From NCBI GenBank assembly GCA_019421385.1, contig JAHZFK010000004.1, positions 71,387-104,036 on the forward strand: a stretch of 32,650 nucleotides of DNA, written 5' to 3'. Origin of the DNA: Clostridiales bacterium (GTDB taxonomy: Bacteria; Bacillota; Clostridia; Oscillospirales; Butyricicoccaceae). Of the stretch, positions 7,872 to 16,178 are shown piece by piece (the first letter of the stretch is position 1; each line of letters begins with the position of its first letter). The translations under genes and the position numbers were made by a program. Below the pieces are notes generated by a model. It saw nothing but the letters and a program-made list of their open reading frames with translations, did not search any database and was not told the DNA's origin.

Positions 7872-8648
7872 ATGACCACACAAAGCACGATAGATAAACT
7901 GATTGAAATGCGCCTGACTTCCATGTCAGATGCATTCCGCACCCAGATGGAGGACCCCAGGATGAAAGGGATTCCTTTTGAGGATCGTTTCGGGATGCTG
8001 GTGGACATCGAATACAGCAACCGTAAAAGCAACAGCCTGAAACGCCTGATCCGCAATGCCGGGTTTGACCAGCCGGAGGCATACATTGGAGATATCAACT
8101 ATACTTCCGGGCGCAAGCTGAACCGGTCTTTGATTGAGCGGCTTGCAACCTGTGAATATATCACAGAGCATAGGAATCTCTTTATTACCGGCGCTACCGG
8201 AAGCGGGAAAACCTATCTGGCCTGTGCGTTTGGGATGGAAGCCTGCAAGCAGCGCTACAAAACGAAATATGTCCGGCTTCCGGATCTGCTTCTTGAACTG
8301 GAGCTGGCACGTAATGACGGTACATACAAAAAAGTTCAGGCGAAATATGCCAACCCAATCCTGCTGATCATTGATGAATGGCTCCTGCTGAAACCCACGG
8401 AATCGGAACAGCATGATATACTGGAACTTCTCCACAGGAGACGCAGGAAGTCATCTACCATCTTCTGCTCTCAGTATGATTCCAATGGCTGGTATGATCA
8501 GCTGGGTGGTGATGACAGTCCTCTGTCGGAAGCAATCCTGGACCGCATCAAGCATGACGCATATAAGATCAACATCGTTCCAACCGATCCTGCGAATTAT
8601 CGATCTATGCGGGAGGTATATGGATTAGATCCAGCCTTAAGCGAGTGA
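7872..8648 (+). CDS. istB: IS21 helper ATPase IstB
   Basis: A 258-residue AAA+ ATPase of the IstB/DnaC-like type. It helps IstA assemble on the element ends and choose a target. Walker A is GATGSGKT (107-114), and Walker B is the hydrophobic run LLIID with Glu at 168-169 (ILLIIDEW). The N-terminal 90 residues form the family's helical IstA-contact region. The length is normal. The ATG follows AGGAGGTAAGG, which overlaps the istA stop codon. The last codons run into a small GCGAG...CTCGC hairpin (8641-8654) without a U run. Confidence 0.95.
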   Translation: MTTQSTIDKLIEMRLTSMSDAFRTQMEDPRMKGIPFEDRFGMLVDIEYSNRKSNSLKRLIRNAGFDQPEAYIGDINYTSGRKLNRSLIERLATCEYITEHRNLFITGATGSGKTYLACAFGMEACKQRYKTKYVRLPDLLLELELARNDGTYKKVQAKYANPILLIIDEWLLLKPTESEQHDILELLHRRRRKSSTIFCSQYDSNGWYDQLGGDDSPLSEAILDRIKHDAYKINIVPTDPANYRSMREVYGLDPALSE

Positions 8649-9949
8649 ACTCGCAGGTAACAATCAATTAAGTGCGGTATCTCTGTTCCGGAACAGCGGT
8701 TTCCTGCCGCTGGATTGGCGGTATCCGTTCCTCCGGAACAGCGGTACTCCCGCACAAGAATATCCATGAGGATAAAGCAACCCAAGTCTTTATACCCAGA
8801 AAATGTATCAAAAACGATTTTATCTGATAGTGCAAATTCGCAGACAGCAATCTCATTTTTCCACAACTTCTTGGCCGCAAGCTGTTCCCCCGTATGAACG
8901 TCCACCTTATACTTAATGTGCATGACTGTTGCTGGAATAACTTTGACGCCCACCTTGGCAAAAAAGGTTTTCCCAATCTCCAATGGCACATCGTCCATCC
9001 ACAGGATAGTGGCCACAAACAGCCTGCCGATATGCAAGTTGGGATCCCTAGTGATAACGCAACCGCGTGATACGTCTACTTCTCGACCCAGTTGCAAGGT
9101 GATCGGTTGTCCACGCTGCGCCCGCTCCACCTCTCGGTCGGTGCACAGGATGCGCTTTACCTGAGCCGTTTCCCCGCTCGGCAAAATTCGCACCTCATCT
9201 CCCACAGCCACCGAACCAGCGGAAATCTGCCCCTGAAAGCCGCGGAAGGTATGGTTTGGGCGGCAGACACGCTGCACCGGCAGCACAAAATGATCAACTC
9301 GAACATCTTCACTAAGTTCAATCGATTCTAAGTAATCCAGCAACGATTTGCCGGTATACCAAGGGCACCGGCTAGAGTTATGAGTCACATTATCGCCCTC
9401 AGTTGCAGATACCGGGATGATATCTACGTGGGCAAGATCCAGTTCGACAGCCAGCTTGCGGATATCTTTTTCTATCTTGCGGTACTGTATCTGATCAAAA
9501 TAAATCAAATCCATTTTATTGACGGCAAACACAAAATAGCGTATGCCCATCAACGCGCAAATACGCGCATGCCGTCGAGTCTGAGTGAGAATTCCCTTAG
9601 TTGCATCAATCAAGATGACAGCTAATTCCGCAAAGGAAGCGCCAACCGCCATATTACGAGTGTATTCCTCATGTCCCGGGGTATCAGCCACGATAAAGCT
9701 CCGGCGCTCGGTCGAAAAGTAGCGGTAAGCCACATCGATGGTGATGCCCTGCTCACGTTCGGCCATCAAACCGTCGAGCAGCAACGAATAATCAATTTTT
9801 CCACCCCGCCTGCCTACCTTGCTATCCAGTTCCAGCGTACGTTCCTGATCGGTAAACAACAGCTTAGCATCATAGAGCATATGACCGATCAAGGTGGATT
9901 TACCGTCGTCTACACTGCCGCAGGTGATAAATTTAAGTAGTCCGCTCAT
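8597..9949 (-). CDS. cysN: Sulfate adenylyltransferase GTPase part of a split CysNC
   Basis: The large, GTP-using subunit of ATP sulfurylase, which with CysD makes adenylyl sulfate from ATP and sulfate. The GTPase motifs are intact: GSVDDGKST (11-19), DTPGHEEY (89-96) and NKMD (144-147). An elongation-factor-like beta-barrel region follows. Native sequence ends at Leu394 (...LGCFIL). The remaining 56 residues, starting MDILVREYRCSGG, are encoded by the right end of the IS21 element read backwards and are foreign. In the uninterrupted gene the next residues would be IDRVTHMTSACG, joining the CysC half. The missing segment is expected to form the last strand of the barrel, so stability or activity may suffer. 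The ATG lies 3 bases after the cysD stop, with GAGAGGGG about 12 bases upstream. Confidence 0.93.
   Translation of the reverse strand: MSGLLKFITCGSVDDGKSTLIGHMLYDAKLLFTDQERTLELDSKVGRRGGKIDYSLLLDGLMAEREQGITIDVAYRYFSTERRSFIVADTPGHEEYTRNMAVGASFAELAVILIDATKGILTQTRRHARICALMGIRYFVFAVNKMDLIYFDQIQYRKIEKDIRKLAVELDLAHVDIIPVSATEGDNVTHNSSRCPWYTGKSLLDYLESIELSEDVRVDHFVLPVQRVCRPNHTFRGFQGQISAGSVAVGDEVRILPSGETAQVKRILCTDREVERAQRGQPITLQLGREVDVSRGCVITRDPNLHIGRLFVATILWMDDVPLEIGKTFFAKVGVKVIPATVMHIKYKVDVHTGEQLAAKKLWKNEIAVCEFALSDKIVFDTFSGYKDLGCFILMDILVREYRCSGGTDTANPAAGNRCSGTEIPHLIDCYLRVHSLKAGSNPYTSRIDR
8684..8745. repeat. IS21 right-end repeats
   Basis: CCGGAACAGCGGT occurs at 8688-8700 and 8733-8745; the first copy is part of a perfect palindrome TGTTCCGGAACA (8684-8695). 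GCGGTTTCC (8696-8704) is the inverse of the left-end GGAAACCGC. These are probable transposase binding sites. Confidence 0.6.
8767..8771. repeat. Target-site duplication, right copy
   Basis: TGAGG immediately right of the IS21 element, matching 6137-6141. Deleting the element plus one copy restores an unbroken CysNC reading frame. Confidence 0.85.
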
Positions 9950-9952
9950 AGC

Positions 9953-10855
9953 TTAAAAATACCCCTCTCTCTTGCGGCGCTCCATGCTACCAGCCATCTC
10001 ATGATCAATGACGCGGCTGGTACGCTCGGAGCTGACCGCGCTCAGTGTTTCGGCAATGATTTCATCCAAGGTGCTGGCCGTGGACTCTACTCCACCAGTT
10101 AATGGATAACATCCCAAGGTACGAAATCGTACGCTTTTCATAACAACTTGTTCTTCTTCCCTTAGTTTCATCCGATTGTCATCGACCATAATGATATTTC
10201 CATCACGATAAACTACTGGGCGTTCTTTAGCAAAATACAGAGGCACAATTTCGATCTTTTCACGAGCAATATATTGCCAAATGTCCTTTTCGGTCCAATT
10301 CGACAACGGAAATACCCGGATACTTTCTCCCCTGTTAATTATAGTATTATAGAGCTTCCACATTTCCGGTCTCTGATTTTTGGGGTCCCAAGCATGCTCA
10401 CTGTTGCGGAACGAGAAGACACGCTCTTTAGCGCGTGATTTCTCCTCATCGCGCCGACCGCCTCCAAAAGCAGCAGTAAATCCATATTGATTTAGCGCCT
10501 GTTTGAGTGCCTGAGTTTTCATGATGTCGGTATAGGCCGCACCATGATCAAACGGATTTATCCCCTGGGCAACGCCTTTTTCATTCGTATATACTAGCAT
10601 TTCGATGCCCATTTTCTTTGCGATCCGATCACGAAATTCAATCATTTCCTGAAATTTCCAAGTTGTATCAATATGTAAAAACGGAAAGGGCGGTTTTTCT
10701 GGATAAAAAGCTTTCATTGCCAGGTGTAGCATGACCGAACTATCCTTGCCTATCGAATACAGCATGACCGGCTTTTCACATTCGGCTACAACCTCGCGCA
10801 TAATATAAATGGCTTCTGCCTCTAATAAATCAAGGTGGGTTTGAATTGTATTCAT
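9953..10855 (-). CDS. cysD: Sulfate adenylyltransferase subunit 2, CysD
   Basis: The catalytic small subunit of ATP sulfurylase, an N-type ATP pyrophosphatase. The PP-loop SIGKDSS is at residues 34-40. The sulfate/ATP-binding region GGGRRDEEKSR is at 131-141, followed by FSFRNSEHAWDPKNQRPE and VFPLSNWTEKDIWQYI, all hallmarks of CysD. The length of 300 is normal. The start ATG follows AGGGGGA with good spacing. It lies directly upstream of cysNC and downstream of a sulfotransferase gene, and no sulfite-reduction gene is present. The set therefore looks dedicated to making PAPS for sulfation rather than for assimilating sulfur. Confidence 0.96.
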   Translation of the reverse strand: MNTIQTHLDLLEAEAIYIMREVVAECEKPVMLYSIGKDSSVMLHLAMKAFYPEKPPFPFLHIDTTWKFQEMIEFRDRIAKKMGIEMLVYTNEKGVAQGINPFDHGAAYTDIMKTQALKQALNQYGFTAAFGGGRRDEEKSRAKERVFSFRNSEHAWDPKNQRPEMWKLYNTIINRGESIRVFPLSNWTEKDIWQYIAREKIEIVPLYFAKERPVVYRDGNIIMVDDNRMKLREEEQVVMKSVRFRTLGCYPLTGGVESTASTLDEIIAETLSAVSSERTSRVIDHEMAGSMERRKREGYF

Positions 10856-10897
10856 AAAATTCCCCCTACATGCGATATACTCCGGAAATTTTAGTAT

Positions 10898-12412
10898 TTA
10901 ATATGGATCCATAAAATATTCTGGGGCAACTAGATAATCCACTTCTTTTTTGAGCCCGTAGCCTTTCAACTGCTGCTCCATCACAGCAATCACTTCTGGC
11001 TTTTTGACGGCGATAATAACAAAACAGTTGTTCCAATTTTCGATTTGCTCTGGACTTAGTATATCTTTCCCATAAAACTGTTGCTGCTTTTGGGCGTTAT
11101 TATCCAAAAAAGTAACTGGAAAAATATTTGTTTTTTCTACGAAACATTGACTGTAGGCACCGGTACCAAATAAAAAAACCCTTTTCCCTCGACACCGTTT
11201 ATGAAGATATTCTGGAATTTCTAAATCTTTCTCAAATTTATCTTCATATATTTCTGCCAAGAATCGATTATATTTATGAGCAATCTTAAAGCATTTTTCT
11301 ATAAAATCCTCTCTTGATGTATGTACCTTTTGAAGTTCATCCAATTCGGAGTCCATTTGTGTTTGTGCCTTTTCCACACTTTTTGTCGAGTGCTTCAAAG
11401 ATGTTGTATCAATATTTGGAGCAGATATACACTTTTTCCAATGTTCGTATAATCCAGAGTATATTTTTTTTATCGAATTAGGTAATGTCGAAGCATCCAA
11501 TTCGTTTAGTGCGATTTGTTGATGATCATAAAACAAAATCCCATCATCCCGCTCTAAGTATTCCCGTGCAATAGCTGCATTATCCGCTTCATATTGTTGT
11601 AAAAATGCAGTACGTTTCTCGTTTGTAAACATGCCCTGTGCACTTTTTATATTCAATGAGTCTGCTCGATGAAATATAGTTTCAGAAAGCATACTCTCTA
11701 TAATATAAAACCATCGATATCGACAGAAATCCATATTGAGTCGCCTTTTTATTTCCAAGTAATTTCCTAACAAAGAAGGATTATCATTTGGAGTAACTTT
11801 GCATGTATTCCAATCAACTTTTATGTTCAGTGCATGTAAAAAGTCAGAAATAACATCCTTCCTTTCGCCTTCAAACTGACCTTTTTCATATATACGAACA
11901 ATTAAATTTTCTTTTCCAATGATCTGTGCAATGGTGTCCAATCGTTCTTTGTAATTGAGTGGAAGCACACCAGAAGCAACATATTCTTCAAATTCAAACG
12001 GATAATGCGCCTGTTTTACCACTTGATTCCATTGCGATTCTATATAACGATCTTGTCGACGCAAATACACAATCACTTGGATAGTATCACATTGCTTTTT
12101 TATAGCATCAAAAAAGCTTTTTATATCATAATTAAAGATGACTTCCCATGAAAGAATTACATTTTTTTTGGCCAACTCTGTTTTGATGATTTTCCACAGC
12201 TTTGCCCAGCCCGGATCGGATGTATCCACGATCTCATTTTTGACATAATCGCTAAAGCCATATCCGTTGTTAGGTATAGAACCCTTTCCCGGAAGTCTCG
12301 GATAGGAATACCCATTTTGTTGGAGTAACGATTCATTTTCTATTAAAAATCGCTGTATTGCAGTAGTTCCCGTTTTAGGAGTACCAATATGCAATATTAT
12401 ACGGTTGCTCAC
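10898..12412 (-). CDS. Sulfotransferase with C-terminal Rossmann-like module
   Basis: A 504-residue PAPS-dependent sulfotransferase candidate. The 5'-phosphosulfate loop is TPKTGTT (11-17) after a strand ILHIG, and the 3'-phosphate site is YLRRQDRYIESQW, with Arg119 and Ser126. About residues 405-504 form a separate domain starting KRVFLFGTGAYSQ, then VTFLDNN and a helical end; similar modules occur in four other proteins of this island. GTG at 12412 is the likely start because GGAGGAG lies 4-13 bases upstream. An ATG six codons earlier (12430) has no visible site. The gene is clearly richer in A+T than cysD and cysN, which hints at separate acquisition. Context with cysDNC supports sulfation of the island's glycan; the exact acceptor is unknown. 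Confidence 0.85.
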   Translation of the reverse strand: MSNRIILHIGTPKTGTTAIQRFLIENESLLQQNGYSYPRLPGKGSIPNNGYGFSDYVKNEIVDTSDPGWAKLWKIIKTELAKKNVILSWEVIFNYDIKSFFDAIKKQCDTIQVIVYLRRQDRYIESQWNQVVKQAHYPFEFEEYVASGVLPLNYKERLDTIAQIIGKENLIVRIYEKGQFEGERKDVISDFLHALNIKVDWNTCKVTPNDNPSLLGNYLEIKRRLNMDFCRYRWFYIIESMLSETIFHRADSLNIKSAQGMFTNEKRTAFLQQYEADNAAIAREYLERDDGILFYDHQQIALNELDASTLPNSIKKIYSGLYEHWKKCISAPNIDTTSLKHSTKSVEKAQTQMDSELDELQKVHTSREDFIEKCFKIAHKYNRFLAEIYEDKFEKDLEIPEYLHKRCRGKRVFLFGTGAYSQCFVEKTNIFPVTFLDNNAQKQQQFYGKDILSPEQIENWNNCFVIIAVKKPEVIAVMEQQLKGYGLKKEVDYLVAPEYFMDPY

Positions 12413-12449
12413 TACATTTCTCCTCCACATTAAAATTTATTACTATACA

Positions 12450-12475
12450 GTATCGAAAACATTATCTTCGATTTC
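12450..12475 (-). promoter_or_regulatory. Possible sigma-28-like promoter of the sulfation module
   Basis: On the minus strand GAAA (12475-12472), 15 bases, then TCGATAC (12456-12450). The -10 is identical to that of yjfB and the spacing is the same, with a leader of about 30 bases to the GTG at 12412. The -35 is weak, so this is a suggestion only. The rest of the 260-base gap (12413-12672) shows no gene and no terminator. Confidence 0.3.
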
Positions 12476-12672
12476 TGCAAATCAGTAGAATACCTGCTGG
12501 GTATCCGCATTCGATCATTCCGAACAATAAAATGGCCAAATCTCAATCGGCAACCAACTTGGCAGTAGGTTGTCCCACACTATACACGGATTAGTTTGTG
12601 CGCATCATATAAGAAAGCTAGCTAACGCTATCTCTAAACTTCTGCTTTCCAGAACAGATCTTGTCTGAAATG

Positions 12673-13764
12673 TCACCAATTATATTCCTGCGGATCGTTT
12701 TCCTTAAAAAATTTCAGAAACCGACGGATGCCATCTGCAATCGAAATCGTAGGAGCATATTCCAGCAAAGTATAGGCCTTGCTCAGATCCGGACAACGCC
12801 GCTGCGGATTATCGGTTAAGTAATGCTTATCTTCAGATACCTGATAGATAACCTTTCCCGTATACCCGCAAATCTCTTGCCCAGCCGTAATAAAATAATC
12901 CGCCAATTGTTTGACTGTAATCTCCGGCGATTCGCTGCCAATGTTAAAATAATCAAATTTGTCATATAGCAGAACCTTCAAATCACCTGCAGCACTATCC
13001 GCTACATATGTAAATGTTCGTGTCGGTGTTCCATCCGAAAAAATCACAAGATCTTTGTTTTCCAAAATACTCTTTGCAAAATCCGGCGGTAATCTTCGAT
13101 CATCCAAACACATACCCGGGCCATAAATATTAAACGGACGCACGATCCGAATCGGCATATCGTATTGCTGCGCATAAAGCATACATAATGTTTCGCCCAG
13201 ACGCTTCGCTTCGTCATAGCACGCCCGCGGTCCCGTACAGGAAACCGAACCACGATACTCTTCTTTCGTCGGGATATTTTTTTCATCCGGATCTCCATAT
13301 ATTTCACTGGATGAATAAAACAGTAAACCTTTATGAGGCTTATCCTTATAGAAATCAAGCAAATGACGCAACCCCCATATGTTGGCATCCAATGTTTCGA
13401 TGGGGTATTGGCGATAATAAATCGGTGACGCAATCGAGGCCATATGAATAATATAGTCCACCTCTGACGCACCACTGATTGTCGACAGTTCATCACAGGT
13501 AATATCAAACTTGCGGATGTCGAACCTCTCATCCTGCTGAAAATCCTCTATCCAAGCCGGAACACCATGTAAAAAAATATCCAAGCCGATTACTTTTTTT
13601 ATTCCAAGCTGTTGAGCATGCTCTTGAAAAAAATGCAGGAAATAGTATCCCAGGAATCCAGCACAACCTGTCAGCAGCACAGTGGAGTTCGTCAGTTTTT
13701 TTCTCTCACTCTCTGTTAATTTAGAGAGGGTATATTGCAAATCCTCAGTTAAAATCGACGGCAT
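12673..13764 (-). CDS. NAD-dependent sugar epimerase/dehydratase, UDP-glucuronate decarboxylase-like
   Basis: A 363-residue extended short-chain dehydrogenase acting on a nucleotide sugar. The NAD-binding GxxGxxG is GCAGFLG (33-39), after a strand VLLT. The active site shows SSSEIYGDP and the Tyr-x-x-x-Lys pair (Y183, K187) inside GPRACYDEAKRLGE, a form typical of UDP-glucuronate decarboxylases (UDP-xylose synthases). RPFNIYGPGM and SDGTPTRTFTYVAD also fit. The nucleotide-sugar dehydrogenase at 28395-29642 would supply UDP-glucuronate, so a UDP-xylose or 4-keto-pentose product is plausible. A dTDP- or CDP-sugar substrate is not excluded. The ATG at 13764 is preferred because GAGGTGG is just upstream; a TTG at 13776 overlaps the previous stop. 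Confidence 0.85.
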   Translation of the reverse strand: MPSILTEDLQYTLSKLTESERKKLTNSTVLLTGCAGFLGYYFLHFFQEHAQQLGIKKVIGLDIFLHGVPAWIEDFQQDERFDIRKFDITCDELSTISGASEVDYIIHMASIASPIYYRQYPIETLDANIWGLRHLLDFYKDKPHKGLLFYSSSEIYGDPDEKNIPTKEEYRGSVSCTGPRACYDEAKRLGETLCMLYAQQYDMPIRIVRPFNIYGPGMCLDDRRLPPDFAKSILENKDLVIFSDGTPTRTFTYVADSAAGDLKVLLYDKFDYFNIGSESPEITVKQLADYFITAGQEICGYTGKVIYQVSEDKHYLTDNPQRRCPDLSKAYTLLEYAPTISIADGIRRFLKFFKENDPQEYNW

Positions 13765-13772
13765 AATCCACC

Positions 13773-14948
13773 TCAATCTACATCATATCTATCGTATATC
13801 TTAGGCTCTTTCGTTTGTATCGCTGCCGGAATATTCACGATTCCGCGCGGTCTGCCTGCGCAAAAATCACATCCGCGAAAATAGGTTTTTTCCATAAATT
13901 CGCGTAATGCCTGTCGTAGTTCTATTCCTTTATACCGAGAAAGCACCAACGATTCATCAACTGCTTTTGGAGTAGCATGCAACGCCTGTGCATTAGCCAA
14001 AAACGGACAGATGAACAGACGTCCGTCGCGCAATGTCAACAGGCGGCTGGCACAGCAATCTCCAAAGACCTGCGCTAACTCTTCACACGAGCGATGATGT
14101 TCGGCAATACCAGAACAATCGGTCCATTCCGTAACATCTGCGACACGATAAAGAATATGCTCTTGCTGAAAAAGTGATTCAATCTCGGCAATATGGCGAG
14201 AAAGAGGGCCATAATTGCTGATGTTAACAAAAACCTTGGGATGCTTCAAACATTCTAGATTATCGCCCGTTGGTACGATTGTGCCGTTAGTAAAAATATG
14301 GATAAACTCAATTTTGCTGCAGTCAACAAAATGCTGCACATAGCGATAGAGTTGTTTAGATACAAACGGCTCTCCGCCTAACAATCGCAATTGCTCGATC
14401 CGATCGACAGAATTCAACACATAGTCGGCATCTACCAGCGTAGCTTCTACATCGGCATCCGTGGGATTTGTAAAATATTGCATCAAATTACTGCAATCCC
14501 TGCATCGCAGAGAGCAGCGGTCAGTGATAGGTAATTCCAAACTATGCAGCACCAGCTGATCCGGATGATCCTGACTCCATTCCGATTCAATACTCTGGTT
14601 GATGAGCATAAAGTTGCTGCCATACTCTCGGTGCGTCAATTCCATCGAGCGCAAGATATCTCCGCCCAAATAGACCGCTTGACAAAGTGATTCTGCTTGC
14701 TTTAGCAGCATCGCTTGGATGGAAGCACCTGCGCACAGAACAACTGCCGTTGTGTCATCGATAACAGCTTCCGGCTTTTCCACCGGAATACCATGGTACA
14801 TCTGTCCATATTTGAAGTTATCCCAAATAGCGCGTACCGTATATCCATGGGCCAAGAAGGTATCTAAAGCTGCTTTACCATCCCGTCCAAAGGGAAAAAG
14901 AATAATTGGACGGCCGGTAAGCTGGTCTAACTCTGCCTGATTTATCAT
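13773..14948 (-). CDS. Radical SAM protein with N-terminal Rossmann-like domain
   Basis: A 391-residue two-domain protein. Residues about 14-105 form a Rossmann-like module (RPIILFPFGRDGKAALDTF, then VRAIWDN) similar to modules in four neighbours. A radical SAM core follows: Cys145-x3-Cys149-x2-Cys152 in CSLRCRDCSN would bind the 4Fe-4S cluster, and LLGGEP is the SAM-binding strand. Cysteines near the end (CCASRL, ICPF, CDFCAG) suggest a SPASM-like auxiliary cluster. It is paralogous in layout to the protein at 19538-20749. Reactions in this superfamily include dehydrogenation, epimerisation and methylation; the reaction here is unknown. The ATG overlaps the previous stop codon by one base (TAATG), so translation is coupled. 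Confidence 0.88.
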   Translation of the reverse strand: MINQAELDQLTGRPIILFPFGRDGKAALDTFLAHGYTVRAIWDNFKYGQMYHGIPVEKPEAVIDDTTAVVLCAGASIQAMLLKQAESLCQAVYLGGDILRSMELTHREYGSNFMLINQSIESEWSQDHPDQLVLHSLELPITDRCSLRCRDCSNLMQYFTNPTDADVEATLVDADYVLNSVDRIEQLRLLGGEPFVSKQLYRYVQHFVDCSKIEFIHIFTNGTIVPTGDNLECLKHPKVFVNISNYGPLSRHIAEIESLFQQEHILYRVADVTEWTDCSGIAEHHRSCEELAQVFGDCCASRLLTLRDGRLFICPFLANAQALHATPKAVDESLVLSRYKGIELRQALREFMEKTYFRGCDFCAGRPRGIVNIPAAIQTKEPKIYDRYDVD

Positions 14949-16174
14949 TACGTTTCACCATCTCGATTCAACATCCAGGGCAGCGTGATCAAACCCTGAG
15001 AATGAAAATATTTTTCTAATTTTGCGCCAACGCCCCAGTTATTTGTAATCAGGATGGGAACCCCCTTGCAAACCTGTTGAGCCTGTTCCCGTGGATAGAC
15101 CGGAATGAAGGTCCCTAATGGAGTCTGTAGCGACGTTACATGATTGTCTATCATACCTATCACCTGACAGCCGTAAAGCGCCAAATAATCCGCCAAAATC
15201 TTGGAAATTTTGTTGGCAGGTGCAAGAAAGCAGGTTTTTCCGGCGTATTGAGGCAGGCTTTCAAACAAGATATCTTTCAGATATTGTTCCACTCCCACCG
15301 CCTGCACGGCTTCAGCTCCGATAATCTGTCTGCTTAACGGATGTCTGCATGGAGCTTCCTGCTCCGCAAGCACATGGACAATATTAAGGGCACACTTAAC
15401 CAGCAGTTGTGTGTAAACCGTTTGGCGCACACGATCTTCCATCTCAGTCCATTTTTGAATATCTCGACATAGTGTGGTGATATATGGTTCATATGGCTTG
15501 ATGGGATAGGAACCATGGTGCTTGGTTGCCAGCGAATTTGCTGATACCCCTCGACGATAGCAATAAAAATATCCAGGAATACAGCCAATCAATCTAACAT
15601 CTCGAAATGCATCTAGCAAAAAAGCAATATCCTCATGTGCATATAAATCAGGAAGACGAAGATGGTGATTCTCAATATGCGATCGCCGAAACAGATAGTT
15701 CCAGAGTGGCATATGTATCCGCATGGGATACTTCTCGATATAGGCAGCCACATCCAATATTTCCGACTCTTCAAAATAAGGATAGTCCCACCGAACCCCA
15801 TTGAATTCATCGATCACATCAATTGCAATCAGGTCAACCGATGCTGGCATACGCTCAATTTGAGAGACGATATCTGAGAGATTTTCTGTACAGACAAAAT
15901 CATCGCTATCCAAAAAGAATATCCACTCACCCTGTGCCATTTCTAAGCCTCTATTGCGCGCAAAACCCGGGCCATGATTTTCCATAAGATGAACGGCATG
16001 AATATGAGGATACTGGCTAGCATATTGGTCGCAAATAGCTGCGCTGCGGTCAGTCGATGCATCATCGACCAGAATGATCTCATAATCTTTCCATGCATGA
16101 CAGAGCAGGCTATGCAGGCACCCCTCAATCAGAGTCTCTCGGTTGTAAATCGGAATAATAAAAGAAATAAGCAT
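14948..16174 (-). CDS. GT2 glycosyltransferase with C-terminal Rossmann-like module
   Basis: A 408-residue fusion. Residues 1-220 are a GT-A fold family 2 glycosyltransferase: ISFIIPIYNRETLIEGCLHS at the start, DDASTDRS for nucleotide binding, and LDSDDF as the metal-binding DxD. Residues about 308-400 form the Rossmann-like module seen in several neighbours (KTCFLAPANKISKILADYL, then VIGMIDN). The start at 16174 is chosen because AAAGGAAA lies about 8 bases upstream. An earlier in-frame Met would overlap the preceding radical SAM gene by over 100 bases and has no such site. Sugar donor and acceptor cannot be predicted. It is cytoplasmic, with no membrane segment. Confidence 0.88.
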   Translation of the reverse strand: MLISFIIPIYNRETLIEGCLHSLLCHAWKDYEIILVDDASTDRSAAICDQYASQYPHIHAVHLMENHGPGFARNRGLEMAQGEWIFFLDSDDFVCTENLSDIVSQIERMPASVDLIAIDVIDEFNGVRWDYPYFEESEILDVAAYIEKYPMRIHMPLWNYLFRRSHIENHHLRLPDLYAHEDIAFLLDAFRDVRLIGCIPGYFYCYRRGVSANSLATKHHGSYPIKPYEPYITTLCRDIQKWTEMEDRVRQTVYTQLLVKCALNIVHVLAEQEAPCRHPLSRQIIGAEAVQAVGVEQYLKDILFESLPQYAGKTCFLAPANKISKILADYLALYGCQVIGMIDNHVTSLQTPLGTFIPVYPREQAQQVCKGVPILITNNWGVGAKLEKYFHSQGLITLPWMLNRDGET

Positions 16175-16178
16175 TGCA

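Larger units (their letters stand above)
6142..8766 (+). mobile_element. IS21-family insertion sequence, 2,625 bp
   Basis: The element carries istA and istB in the usual order and has 5'-TG...CA-3' ends. Its imperfect terminal inverted repeats begin TGAGTATTCCGGGCGG on the left and, read inward on the other strand, TGGATATTCTTGTGCGG on the right. Each end has further transposase-site-like repeats: GGAAACCGCA at 6205-6214 and 6228-6237, its complement GCGGTTTCC at 8696-8704, and CCGGAACAGCGGT at 8688-8700 and 8733-8745. It is flanked by TGAGG and interrupts a cysNC fusion gene in the opposite orientation. Both transposition genes are open, so it is probably an active or recently active copy. 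Confidence 0.93.

Noticed and set aside
8597..8766. C-terminal tail of CysN as a natural extra domain
   Set aside because: The 56 residues are encoded by the insertion-sequence right end, overlapping istB, and arise only from the interruption.
12482..12505. Terminator between the epimerase and sulfotransferase genes
   Set aside because: A short ATACC...GGTAT hairpin exists but it is weak and has no U run.
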